From contig JAFGVM010000023.1 of assembly GCA_016937995.1 (NCBI GenBank), forward strand, positions 1 to 31,367: DNA of 31,367 nucleotides. Direction: 5' to 3'. Source of the stretch: Candidatus Delongbacteria bacterium. Its GTDB lineage: Bacteria > UBA4055. The notes beneath the pieces were generated by a model. It did not search any database. It was given only the letters and a program-made list of their open reading frames with translations, and had not been told where the DNA came from. Position 1 is the first letter of the stretch, and the number at the start of each line of letters is the position of its first letter. A program made the translations under genes and the position numbers. Positions 16,442-24,584 of this stretch are shown one piece after another.

Positions 16442-17194
16442 ATGAAATATCATATTAAATTAACCACAGAAATGTTAAAAGGTGCAACTCTTGCTATTTT
16501 GCCGGGCGATCCTGGAAGAGTGGAAAAAACTGCAAAATACATTGATCCCGGTGCAACTTTCCTTGCTAGTAACAGAGAATATACTTCATGGTTAGCTCAA
16601 ATTAACAACTCAAGTGTACTTGTTTGTTCTACTGGCATAGGTGGACCGTCTTTATCTATTGCAGTTGAAGAACTTGCTTCTCTTGGAATTAAGAATTTTA
16701 TTAGAATAGGAACGACCGGAGCAATTCAGTCACATATAGAAATACCTTCGATGATCATTACTACCGGAGCCGTTAGACTTGATGGTGCTTCAAAGCACTA
16801 TGCACCTGTGGAATATCCTGCTGTTGCCGATCTTGATCTTTCTAATGCACTTGTTTCAGCTACTAAAGAAAATAATATCCCTTATTATACTGGGATCACA
16901 GCTTCATCTGATACTTTTTATCCCGGACAGGAACGTTATGATACTTTTTCAAAATATGTTATCAAAGAATTTCAGGGATCACTTGAACAGTGGCAGAAAC
17001 TGAATGTTCTTAATTTTGAGATGGAAAGCTCTACCCTGTTCACTATTGCAAATGCCTTCGGATTAAAAGCTGCATGTATATCTGCTGTGATCGTCAACAG
17101 AACTAAGAATGAAACTCCTGATGATTCTATACTTGCACAAAGTGAAGAGAATTTGGCGAAGGTTATAAAAGTAGTTGTAAATTATATACATTAA
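16442..17194 (+). CDS. udp: uridine phosphorylase
   Basis: A 250-residue nucleoside phosphorylase of the NP-I family. Early GDPGRVEKTAK, the central STGIGGPSLSIAVEELASLG signature, RIGTTGAI, and FEMESSTLF near residue 195 match uridine phosphorylase rather than purine enzymes. It splits uridine with phosphate to uracil and ribose-1-phosphate for pyrimidine salvage. The ribosome binding site AAGGGA precedes the ATG. It is 71 bases after the thiamine pyrophosphokinase gene and ends the long plus-strand run; a structured non-coding region follows. Confidence 0.9.
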   Translation: MKYHIKLTTEMLKGATLAILPGDPGRVEKTAKYIDPGATFLASNREYTSWLAQINNSSVLVCSTGIGGPSLSIAVEELASLGIKNFIRIGTTGAIQSHIEIPSMIITTGAVRLDGASKHYAPVEYPAVADLDLSNALVSATKENNIPYYTGITASSDTFYPGQERYDTFSKYVIKEFQGSLEQWQKLNVLNFEMESSTLFTIANAFGLKAACISAVIVNRTKNETPDDSILAQSEENLAKVIKVVVNYIH

Positions 17195-17198
17195 AAAA

Positions 17199-17263
17199 AT
17201 ACGTCACTCGTAACGTATAGCCAACAAATTTACGCACGTTGTGCAAACTTCCACAACATTGGC
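17199..17263. other. non-coding region with nested inverted repeats
   Basis: In the 231-base gap after udp: ATACGT (17199-17204) with ACGTAT (17213-17218); GCCAA (17220-17224) with TTGGC (17259-17263) as an outer stem; within it GCAC/GTGC (17234-17244), competing with TTGTG (17239-17243)/CACAA (17252-17256). No T-tract follows and there is no ORF. A small ATGC/GCAT hairpin lies near 17299-17310. The local composition is richer in GC than the rest of the gap. Confidence 0.45.
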
Positions 17264-17425
17264 AAAATGTAACTGACTTTATCATCTATGGGTCCGAATG
17301 CTTTAGCATGATTTTAAATATTTCACTTCAATTGTAAATTAACTTTAGATATATAAATAGCTTGATTTTCTCTTCAAAGAGTCTGATTTTACTAAGGAAT
17401 TATAAAACATTGATCAAAGAGTTCT

Positions 17426-18454
17426 ATGAAAGTAATTATCCCCAAAGACCATCAACTTCATGACCCTATCACAATACTTGATGGATGGAACTTTATACCT
17501 GCCTTTGAGATAGCTTTAAGAGTAGATTCTATCTGTAACAAATTAAGATCAGGTTCATTTGAATTTTTACATTCTGGAGAATTTAGTGAGAGAACAGAAA
17601 AAGCTGCCAAAAGTACTCACAGTAAAAATTATTTTGATTTTCTATCATCTGTTTACCAAGAATGGAGTAAAACACAGGAACATGACAATGGAGTGATCCC
17701 ATACCACTTCAACCGGAATTCTGAAAACAAAAAGGATCTTGGGATAATTAACGAGGTCGGATTACATTCATATGACACCTGTACACCGATATTCAGACAC
17801 ACTTTCACAGCATCACTTAATTCAGTTGAATGTGCCTTAACCGCATCCGATCACATCCTAAGAGGAGATAAAAGTGTGTATGCCCTGTGCCGCCCCCCAG
17901 GACATCATAGCGGAAAAGAATTCTATGGTGGATTCTGTTATCTCAACAATTCTGCGATAAGTGCAAAATACATACTGGAAAAGACACAGGATAAAAAAAT
18001 TGCAATATTAGACCTTGACTACCATCACGGCAACGGTACACAGGATATTTTCTATGATACTAATGAAGTTCTATATGTATCTATCCATGCTGATCCTAAA
18101 TTTGACTATCCATATTCATGGGGAACAAAAAATGAGACAGGGACCGGCAAAGGTAAAGGATATAATATAAACCTGCCTTTAGACTTAGGATGTGATGAGA
18201 AAACTTATTTAAGTACCCTGGATACAGCAATAAGTAAAATCAATGAATTTTCTCCTGATTTTTTAATAATATCTCTGGGAGTTGATACTCATATAAATGA
18301 TCCTGTCGGAAGTTTTAAATTAAGCTTTGAATCTTTTACAAAAATGGGGTCCCGTTTCAAAAATTACAAAATACCTGTACTGATAGTACAGGAAGGTGGT
18401 TACGATCTTAATTCGATCGGGACATCTGTAAGCAATTTCTTATCTGAATTTTAA
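17426..18454 (+). CDS. histone-deacetylase-family acetylpolyamine amidohydrolase
   Basis: A 342-residue class of zinc deacetylase close in length and motifs to Mycoplana ramosa acetylpolyamine amidohydrolase. Catalytic His160-His161 lie in CRPPGHHSG; zinc ligands are Asp198 and His200 (ILDLDYHHGNGTQDIFY) and Asp287 (SLGVDTH); the transition-state Tyr326 is in EGGY. The C-terminal pattern DPVGSFKLSFESFTKMG is typical of that subgroup. It would remove acetyl groups from N-acetylputrescine, cadaverine or spermidine. The following polyamine genes support this over a lysine-protein deacetylase or acetoin-utilisation role. It has no strong ribosome binding site and no clear promoter; the next gene begins 96 bases on. 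Confidence 0.87.
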   Translation: MKVIIPKDHQLHDPITILDGWNFIPAFEIALRVDSICNKLRSGSFEFLHSGEFSERTEKAAKSTHSKNYFDFLSSVYQEWSKTQEHDNGVIPYHFNRNSENKKDLGIINEVGLHSYDTCTPIFRHTFTASLNSVECALTASDHILRGDKSVYALCRPPGHHSGKEFYGGFCYLNNSAISAKYILEKTQDKKIAILDLDYHHGNGTQDIFYDTNEVLYVSIHADPKFDYPYSWGTKNETGTGKGKGYNINLPLDLGCDEKTYLSTLDTAISKINEFSPDFLIISLGVDTHINDPVGSFKLSFESFTKMGSRFKNYKIPVLIVQEGGYDLNSIGTSVSNFLSEF

Positions 18455-18550
18455 CAGTTTTTATCACTTTTACTATGAAATTTTTTGTTGACTATTTTAA
18501 AATAAAAAAACATTTTTCCTTTCCATAACTAATTTTATATAGGAGTCAAA

Positions 18551-19960
18551 ATGAAAAATACATATTTTGACCTTGTTGAACAATCATTCTACTTTCCCCA
18601 GGAGGGTTTTGACCTTAACGAAGGTTATCTGACCTTTCACGGTGTTTCATTAAAATATTTGATCGATAAATACGGTACTCCATTGAGGCTATTTTATCTG
18701 CCAAAAATAGGAGATCAGATAAAAAAATCACGAAATTTATTTAACAGAGCCATTAAATCCATCGGCTATAAAGGCAAATATCATTTCTGCTACTGTACTA
18801 AATGCTGTCATTATCACCACGTAATAAGTGCAGCTTTGAAACATAACGTAAATCTTGAAACATCATCATCATTCGACATTGACCTTATACTGAGACTGTT
18901 AAAAAAGGGACAACTGACCAAGGACCGTATAATTGTTCATAACGGTTATAAGACTGATGACTATATAAAAAAGATATTGAGTCTTCAGGACATGGGATTC
19001 AATAATACAATAATTGTCCTTGACAGTATAACAGAACTGAAAAGACTTGATGATCTATCAGGTGATAAAAAGATCACTATAGGTCTGAGAATGGCCATAG
19101 ATGAAGAGCCTCAATCTGCTTATTATACATCAAGACTCGGAATCAATCATACTGAATTACTGGATTTCTACCGTGATGAAATTAAAGATAATAAAAAATT
19201 CATATTTAAAATGCTTCACTTTTTTGTTGATTCAGGTATAAAGGACAGTCTTTATTACTGGGGCGAGTTTAAAAAAGCTCTTAAACTCTACGTTGAGTTA
19301 AAAAAAGATGCCCCGAACCTGGATTCTCTGAATCTTGGTGGTGGTTTTCCTATAAGAAGCGGCATGGGATTCGAGTACGATTATGAATATATGATCAAGG
19401 AGATCGTAACTGGAATTAAGGATATCTGTTCAAATGAAGGTGTTGAAGAACCGGATATTTATACTGAATTCGGTAAATTTACTGTAGGTGAAAGTGGAGC
19501 TATTATCTTTAAAGTCATTGAGCAGAAACAACAAAATGATACTGAGAGATGGTATATCGTTGACAACAGTGTTATGAACACAATTCCGGATGCATGGTCA
19601 ATCCATGAAAAGTTTATTCTGCTGCCGATAAATAAATGGGATAATGATTATACAAGGGTCAATATCGGTGGTTTAAGCTGTGATCACTCTGACTATTATA
19701 ATTCTGAGGATCTGAATCAGCAAATATTGCTTCCTGAGTACGACAATGATGAAAAAGAACCACTTTATTTAGGTTTTTTTCATACTGGAGCTTATCAGGA
19801 TTCTATAAGTGGTTACGGAGGTATTAAGCACTGTCTTATACCATCACCTAAACATATCATAATTGATAGAGATGAAAAAGGTGACGTTATCGACCACATA
19901 TACAGAGATGAACAAAGTGTTGGTGATATGTTAAAAATATTAGGATATGAAGAGGAATGA
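18551..19960 (+). CDS. arginine decarboxylase, Bacteroidetes-type PLP (fold III) enzyme
   Basis: A 469-residue PLP-dependent decarboxylase of the alanine-racemase fold. The likely PLP lysine is Lys84 in YCTKCCH; the phosphate-binding and dimer motifs include LNLGGGFPI, TEFGKFTVGESGAI and a C-terminal FFHTGAYQDSISGYGGIKHCL. The layout, from an N-terminal DLVEQSFYFPQEGF to a C-terminal MLKILGY, matches the short arginine decarboxylases of Bacteroidetes as I remember them, about 200 residues shorter than E. coli SpeA. It would turn arginine into agmatine. AGGAG precedes the ATG. The stop overlaps the next start (ATGA), so it is coupled to the agmatinase-family gene. Confidence 0.88.
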   Translation: MKNTYFDLVEQSFYFPQEGFDLNEGYLTFHGVSLKYLIDKYGTPLRLFYLPKIGDQIKKSRNLFNRAIKSIGYKGKYHFCYCTKCCHYHHVISAALKHNVNLETSSSFDIDLILRLLKKGQLTKDRIIVHNGYKTDDYIKKILSLQDMGFNNTIIVLDSITELKRLDDLSGDKKITIGLRMAIDEEPQSAYYTSRLGINHTELLDFYRDEIKDNKKFIFKMLHFFVDSGIKDSLYYWGEFKKALKLYVELKKDAPNLDSLNLGGGFPIRSGMGFEYDYEYMIKEIVTGIKDICSNEGVEEPDIYTEFGKFTVGESGAIIFKVIEQKQQNDTERWYIVDNSVMNTIPDAWSIHEKFILLPINKWDNDYTRVNIGGLSCDHSDYYNSEDLNQQILLPEYDNDEKEPLYLGFFHTGAYQDSISGYGGIKHCLIPSPKHIIIDRDEKGDVIDHIYRDEQSVGDMLKILGYEEE

Positions 19961-20799
19961 AAACTTTTGGCGGAATAGAACAAAGGTACTCAGATTACGA
20001 GAATTCAAAAATATTTTTACGATCCATCCCTTACGATGGAACTTCAACATGGGGAAAAGGAGCGGATAAAGGTTTTCAATCTTTTCTCGAAGCTTCAGAA
20101 AATATGGAACTTTACGATATCGAAACTGATTCTGAAGTTTACAAAAAAGGTATACATATACTTCCCCCTATCAATGAAGATTCTTCTCCAGAAGATTTGT
20201 TCGAAAAAGTATACGAAAGTACTGTACAACTGCTTAAAACCGATAAATTTCTAACTTTTTTCGGTGGAGAACATTCTGTCAGCATTGGAATAATTAAAGC
20301 TTTCTACGAAAAATTCCCGGATATTACTATACTTCATTTTGATGCTCATGCTGACCTTAGACCTGAGTACAACGGATCGAAATATAATCATGCTTGTGCA
20401 GCATACGAGGCTTCTCAAAACACCAATTTAGTACAGATCGGCATACGATCCATGGATATTAATGAGAATAAATATTTAAACAGAGAAAAATGCTTTTTCG
20501 CTCAAGATATCTACAGGGATTCAACCTGGATGGACAAGGCGATCAATTTGCTCACTGACAAAGTTTACATTACTTTCGACCTTGATGCATTTGACCCCTC
20601 TATCATACCCGGGACAGGAACACCGGAACCTGGAGGTCTGGAATGGTATTCCACCTTGGAATTCTTGAAAAAGGTATTTGAAAATAAGAATGTACTTGGT
20701 TTTGATATTGTTGAACTCGCACCTATTGAAGGCTTACCTGCTTCGGAATTTCTGGTATCAAAATTATATTACAAAATGTTAAGCTATAAATTTAAATAA
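19957..20799 (+). CDS. speB: agmatinase-family ureohydrolase
   Basis: A 280-residue arginase/agmatinase-family enzyme. The dimanganese ligands are all present: His106 (GGEHS), Asp129, His131 and Asp133 (FDAHAD), Asp208 and Asp210 (TFDLDAFDP). GTGTPEPGG follows, as in agmatinases. It would release urea from agmatine to give putrescine; other ureohydrolase substrates such as aminopropylagmatine cannot be excluded. The ATG overlaps the decarboxylase stop by four bases, which supports agmatine as the substrate. The deoxyhypusine-synthase-like gene begins 13 bases downstream. Confidence 0.9.
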   Translation: MKTFGGIEQRYSDYENSKIFLRSIPYDGTSTWGKGADKGFQSFLEASENMELYDIETDSEVYKKGIHILPPINEDSSPEDLFEKVYESTVQLLKTDKFLTFFGGEHSVSIGIIKAFYEKFPDITILHFDAHADLRPEYNGSKYNHACAAYEASQNTNLVQIGIRSMDINENKYLNREKCFFAQDIYRDSTWMDKAINLLTDKVYITFDLDAFDPSIIPGTGTPEPGGLEWYSTLEFLKKVFENKNVLGFDIVELAPIEGLPASEFLVSKLYYKMLSYKFK

Positions 20800-20812
20800 A
20801 CAAGAGAATGCT

Positions 20813-21787
20813 ATGAAAAATAAAGGACCAGTTTCTAATTTTATTTTAGAACATTTCAAACATTTTAATGCAGCTGCTCTGATAGATGCTGCCCAAGGAT
20901 ACGAAAAACAATTGGAAGACGGCAAGAAAATGATGGTCACTTTAGCTGGTGCTATGAGTACAGCTGAACTTGGAAAGTCTTTGGCAGAAATGATAAGACA
21001 GGACAAGATCGCTATTATTTCATGTACCGGAGCAAATCTTGAAGAGGATGTTTTTAATCTTGTGGCACACGATTATTACAAACGTGTGCCGCATTACAGA
21101 GATCTTTCCCCAATCGATGAAAAAGAATTGCTGGATCACCATTTCAATAGAGTTACTGATACCTGTATACCTGAAGAAGAGGCAATGAGAAGAATAGAAA
21201 AACATTTGGTGGATCAGTGGTCTAAAGCATACAAAGAGGGAAAAAGATATTTCCCGCATCAGTTCTTTTATAATATTCTGTTAAGCGGACAACTTGAGAA
21301 AGATTACCAGATCGATCCTAAAGATTCATGGTTACTTGCAGCAGCTCAGAAAAATTTGCCGATAATTGTACCCGGATGGGAAGATTCCACATGTGGAAAC
21401 TTTTTTGCTGCACATTGTATAGAAGGCTTATTCGAACCTTCCGTAACTAGATCTGGAATTGAATACATGATGTTTTTAGCAAAATGGTATCAGGAAAATG
21501 TTGGAAAAGGTATCGGTTTCTTTCAGATTGGTGGTGGTATTGCAGGTGATTTCCCGATCTGTGTAGTACCTATGCTTCACCAGGACCTTCAACTTGATCA
21601 AATACCTGTCTGGTCATATTTTTGCCAGATAAGTGACTCCACAACAAGCTATGGTTCATACTCTGGAGCTGTACCTAATGAAAAGATCACCTGGGGAAAA
21701 CTGGAACCTGAAACTCCGAAATTTATAATTGAGTCGGATGCTACTATCGTAGCTCCATTAATATTTGCTTATTTATTAGGATGGTAA
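20813..21787 (+). CDS. deoxyhypusine-synthase-like aminoalkyl transferase
   Basis: A 324-residue member of the deoxyhypusine synthase family. The catalytic lysine aligns to Lys296 in ITWGK (human WGK), and the NAD region includes LAGAMSTAELG and SCTGANLEEDV. Bacteria lack eIF5A, so the eukaryotic reaction is unlikely; plausible roles are NAD-dependent aminobutyl transfer between polyamines, for example making homospermidine from putrescine. Its place directly after arginine decarboxylase and agmatinase, which would supply putrescine, fits that idea (inference). The gap to the next gene is zero: TAA is followed at once by ATG. Confidence 0.87.
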   Translation: MKNKGPVSNFILEHFKHFNAAALIDAAQGYEKQLEDGKKMMVTLAGAMSTAELGKSLAEMIRQDKIAIISCTGANLEEDVFNLVAHDYYKRVPHYRDLSPIDEKELLDHHFNRVTDTCIPEEEAMRRIEKHLVDQWSKAYKEGKRYFPHQFFYNILLSGQLEKDYQIDPKDSWLLAAAQKNLPIIVPGWEDSTCGNFFAAHCIEGLFEPSVTRSGIEYMMFLAKWYQENVGKGIGFFQIGGGIAGDFPICVVPMLHQDLQLDQIPVWSYFCQISDSTTSYGSYSGAVPNEKITWGKLEPETPKFIIESDATIVAPLIFAYLLGW

Positions 21788-22555
21788 ATGAAAAAATTTA
21801 AGTACGCTGTCGTAAGAAAACCTTCACAAAGTATGACCAATGGTCTAACTTCTGCTGATCTTGGCAAACCTGTATATGAAAAAGCTCTGGAACAACATTC
21901 GAATTATGTTGAAGCTCTAAAACAATGCGGTCTCTTAGTAAAAATTCTTGACCCCCGAGAAAAATTCCCTGATTCATGTTTCATTGAGGATATTGCAGTA
22001 TGTACTCCTCATTGTGCTATCATTACATATCCCGGAGCACCATCAAGGAACGGGGAAACTGACGGTATCGAGAAGATCCTGCAAAAATATTATACAGAAA
22101 TTGAAGAGATCATTTTTCCCGGAAATTTAGATGGTGGTGATGTAATGATGGTCGATGATCACTATTACATAGGATTATCTGAGAGAACAAATATTCACGG
22201 AGCAAATCAGCTTATTGCAATATTAGAAGATTATGGTATGACTGGATCAGTGGTTGAGATGAATGATATGCTTCATCTTAAGACCGGTATTAATTATATT
22301 GAGAATGGTAATTTCCTGGTGACAGGAGAATTCATTGATAATCCTTCTTTTGAGAAGATAAATCAATTGATCGTTCCTGAAGAAGAGGAATATGCCGCGA
22401 ATTCTCTCTGGATCAATGACACTGTTATCGTTCCTGAGGGCTATCCTAAAACAAAAAAAATGATCGAAGATCTCGGATACAGTATTATTGAAGTGGACAC
22501 TTCTGAATTCAGAAAACTGGATGGCGGATTGAGTTGTCTTTCACTTAGGTTTTAA
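21788..22555 (+). CDS. DDAH-like guanidine-modifying hydrolase
   Basis: A 255-residue protein of the dimethylarginine dimethylaminohydrolase/amidinotransferase superfamily. Motifs: DSCFIEDIAV (Glu67-Asp68), GNLDGGDVM, MLHLKTGINYI (His163) and GGLSCLSLRF with nucleophile Cys250. Pseudomonas DDAH has His162 and Cys249, nearly the same spacing. It would hydrolyse a guanidino group, classically dimethylarginine to citrulline. In this polyamine operon, a guanidino polyamine or arginine is also possible. It starts immediately after the deoxyhypusine-synthase-like stop, so it is coupled with it. No terminator is visible after it. Confidence 0.85.
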   Translation: MKKFKYAVVRKPSQSMTNGLTSADLGKPVYEKALEQHSNYVEALKQCGLLVKILDPREKFPDSCFIEDIAVCTPHCAIITYPGAPSRNGETDGIEKILQKYYTEIEEIIFPGNLDGGDVMMVDDHYYIGLSERTNIHGANQLIAILEDYGMTGSVVEMNDMLHLKTGINYIENGNFLVTGEFIDNPSFEKINQLIVPEEEEYAANSLWINDTVIVPEGYPKTKKMIEDLGYSIIEVDTSEFRKLDGGLSCLSLRF

Positions 22556-22601
22556 GTTTCAGGTTACAGAGGTTTGTACGAGACGCACATACAGGTTTTT
22601 T

Positions 22602-22632
22602 ACTGGTCACTGGTCACTGTCAACTGACAACT
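22602..22632. repeat. degenerate heptamer tandem repeat
   Basis: Units ACTGGTC, ACTGGTC, ACTGTCA, ACTGACA and a partial ACT. It lies between the DDAH-like gene and the yceD promoter. It has the same heptamer family, in opposite orientation, as the repeat at 16351-16374. Confidence 0.65.
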
Positions 22633-22642
22633 ATTTTCAAGC

Positions 22643-22671
22643 TTGACTTTTTTTATTATCAAGATTATATT
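22643..22671 (+). promoter_or_regulatory. sigma70 promoter for the yceD-rpmF-plsX-fab cluster
   Basis: TTGACT (22643-22648), 17-base spacer, TATATT (22666-22671). Predicted start near 22678, about 29 bases before the yceD ATG. The architecture is the same as the promoter at 7012. Confidence 0.75.
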
Positions 22672-22706
22672 TATGCCCTATTATTTGATTAACGGTATTT
22701 GAAGCT

Positions 22707-23219
22707 ATGAAGATTAAAATAGACCGATTAAAAGAAGGTGATAATCAGATCAGATTTGAAGAAGATTCGATCATGTCTCTGAATATTGAGGATTATGAGA
22801 TCGTTTCAGGCACCGGACTTACCTTGAATGTCATAAGGAACAATAGTTACTTACACATTACAGGTTCGAATAATATTACAGTGAAAGAATATTGTGACCG
22901 ATGCGGGGATGAATATACTCCCGATATCGAAATTGAAATAGACTATGTTTTCCATCTCGGAGATGAGAAAAGGGGTAATTCTGATAATCTTGAGATCATC
23001 AGACCCGAGGAAAATGACGGATATTTGATATTTGATCAATATTACATTGAAACTTTCTATCTGTCATTACCTTTAAAGAAACTTTGCTCCGGTAGTTGTA
23101 AAGGTCTTTGTTCTCAATGCGGAAAGAATCTGAATGAAGGACCCTGCACCTGCAGTAAGGATGAAACTATTGATCCACGATGGGAAAAATTGGCTGAAAT
23201 CGCAAAAAAGCAGAAATAA
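22707..23219 (+). CDS. yceD: YceD/DUF177 family protein
   Basis: A 170-residue DUF177 protein, the usual upstream neighbour of rpmF. Cys63 and Cys66 (CDRCGDE) and the cluster Cys127, 131, 135, 138, 147 and 149 look like metal-binding sites. The C-terminal ETIDPRWEKLAEI motif is a family mark. YceD-type proteins have been tied to 23S rRNA accumulation or processing, consistent with its place beside ribosomal protein L32. It starts with ATG about 29 bases after a strong predicted transcript start; the ribosome binding site is weak. Confidence 0.88.
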   Translation: MKIKIDRLKEGDNQIRFEEDSIMSLNIEDYEIVSGTGLTLNVIRNNSYLHITGSNNITVKEYCDRCGDEYTPDIEIEIDYVFHLGDEKRGNSDNLEIIRPEENDGYLIFDQYYIETFYLSLPLKKLCSGSCKGLCSQCGKNLNEGPCTCSKDETIDPRWEKLAEIAKKQK

Positions 23220-23229
23220 AAGAATTATC

Positions 23230-23271
23230 ATAAGCAAATAGCTTATAATATAAGATCAAGCCTGGGGCTTG
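23230..23271 (+). promoter_or_regulatory. two hairpins in the rpmF leader
   Basis: ATAAGC (23230-23235) pairs with GCTTAT (23241-23246), and CAAGCC (23257-23262) with GGCTTG (23266-23271). They fill the 77-base gap before rpmF and have no T-tract. They could act in processing or autogenous control by L32; this is inference. Confidence 0.4.
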
Positions 23272-23296
23272 TAATTAATAATCACGGAGAAACACG

Positions 23297-23479
23297 ATGC
23301 CAGTACCAAAGAGGAAAACCTCTAAAGCGAAAGCGAAATCAAGAAAGAACCATTGGAAACTAACAGCAAAAAGCACTGCTAAGTGTCCAAATTGCTCGGC
23401 TCCTGTTTTATCTCATAGAGTATGTCCTTCATGTGGATACTACAAGGGAAAAGCAGTAATTAAAGTCAAAGCAGACTAA
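23297..23479 (+). CDS. rpmF: 50S ribosomal protein L32
   Basis: A 60-residue L32 with the conserved MPVPKRKTSKAK start and a four-cysteine zinc ribbon (Cys30, Cys33, Cys43, Cys46), so this is the zinc-binding form. Full length for the family. CGGAG precedes the ATG. It sits between yceD and plsX, the common arrangement that links ribosome and membrane-lipid synthesis. A terminator follows. Confidence 0.97.
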   Translation: MPVPKRKTSKAKAKSRKNHWKLTAKSTAKCPNCSAPVLSHRVCPSCGYYKGKAVIKVKAD

Positions 23480-23487
23480 TCACACTT

Positions 23488-23533
23488 AAGCCACATACTA
23501 AATAAATTCAGTTTATAGGTCTGTGGCTTTTTT
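23488..23533 (+). terminator. intrinsic terminator after rpmF
   Basis: AAGCCACA (23488-23495) pairs with TGTGGCTT (23522-23529), with an inner ATAAA/TTTAT stem, then a run of six Ts. It would separate yceD-rpmF from the plsX-fab genes or limit read-through. Confidence 0.85.
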
Positions 23534-23551
23534 ATTTGTAAAAATCCGTAT

Positions 23552-23579
23552 TTGCTAAAGATCATAAAATTCATATATT
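23552..23579 (+). promoter_or_regulatory. candidate promoter for plsX
   Basis: TTGCTA (23552-23557), 16-base spacer, TATATT (23574-23579). It lies between the rpmF terminator and plsX, where a new promoter would be needed; the -35 is only four of six matches. Confidence 0.4.
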
Positions 23580-23617
23580 ATAATAATATGGATAATCCGA
23601 ATTAATCTGGGAACTTC

Positions 23618-24556
23618 ATGAAGATAGCTGTGAATCTTATGGGCGGAGATAATGCCCCCGGTGAAATCATTCTAGGCTGCAAAAAATATCTTGAATCTTA
23701 TCCAGAAGACACTTTATTAATGTTCGGGATAGAAAGCTCCGGTCAAGATCAAATCCTTAAAAATATCGTTGAATCAACTGATTCTGAATTTATAGTATCG
23801 GATACCTTTGTAGAAATGGATGAAAGCCCTCTGTCCATAAAGAAAGAAAAGAGCAATTCTGCAGTTGTTGACTGTATGAAATATTTAAAAGATGGCAAAG
23901 CTGATTGTGTTTTCACCTGCGGTAATAGCGGTGCTGCAATACTAAGTGCAATAGATATTCTTGGAATGCAGGCTGAACGATCCAATGTGGCTCTGATGTC
24001 ATTTATACCTGTTTATCAAAGAGACCCGGTTGGTCTGATCGATGTCGGTGCTTTAGGTAACAGGAACCTTGATTCTAAAACATATTTCGAATTAACCAAC
24101 ATGGCAGTTGAATTTTATAAAGGATTCTTTAAAAATAATGATCCTTCTGTTAAATTATTGAACATAGGTCTGGAATCTTGGAAAGGTACGGCTGAACATA
24201 AAGTACTTTACAATCTGCTTAAAGAAAATTTACCTGAATTTAAAGGTAATATCGAAGGTGACGGTATTCTCAGAGGTGATGCAGATATAATTATTTCTGA
24301 TGGATTTACAGGAAATATAATACTGAAACTTCTTGAATCAATGTATGAGCTTTTCATAAAAGATTTAGATAAAACTCATTGTAATAAATCAAATAATTTT
24401 TTACATTTTCTTGTCGAAGAATTCAACTATGAATCTTTAGGTGGAGCTCCATTACTTGGAATTAATGGAAAAGTTGTTCTGGGTCATGGTAAGTCTTCTT
24501 CAAAAGCTGTTTTTTCGGGATTGAAATTCTCAAAAAAATATGCGCAAATTAACTAA
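23618..24556 (+). CDS. plsX: phosphate acyltransferase PlsX
   Basis: A 312-residue PlsX, which makes acyl-phosphate from acyl-ACP for phosphatidic acid synthesis. The N-terminus MKIAVNLMGGDNAPGEI is the family signature, with FTCGNSGAAILSA and SDGFTGNIILKL later. It is slightly shorter than most PlsX proteins (about 320-350). The C-terminal GLKFSKKYAQIN lacks much extension. The ribosome binding site is weak. fabH follows 28 bases downstream. Confidence 0.93.
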   Translation: MKIAVNLMGGDNAPGEIILGCKKYLESYPEDTLLMFGIESSGQDQILKNIVESTDSEFIVSDTFVEMDESPLSIKKEKSNSAVVDCMKYLKDGKADCVFTCGNSGAAILSAIDILGMQAERSNVALMSFIPVYQRDPVGLIDVGALGNRNLDSKTYFELTNMAVEFYKGFFKNNDPSVKLLNIGLESWKGTAEHKVLYNLLKENLPEFKGNIEGDGILRGDADIIISDGFTGNIILKLLESMYELFIKDLDKTHCNKSNNFLHFLVEEFNYESLGGAPLLGINGKVVLGHGKSSSKAVFSGLKFSKKYAQIN

Positions 24557-24584
24557 ATTTTAATTTTCAATCGCAGGTGACTAT

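Noticed and set aside
17216-17263. Integron attC site in the udp-deacetylase gap
   Set aside because: AGCCAAC and GTTGTGC each break the R-box consensus and are not complementary to each other; no integrase or cassette array is nearby.
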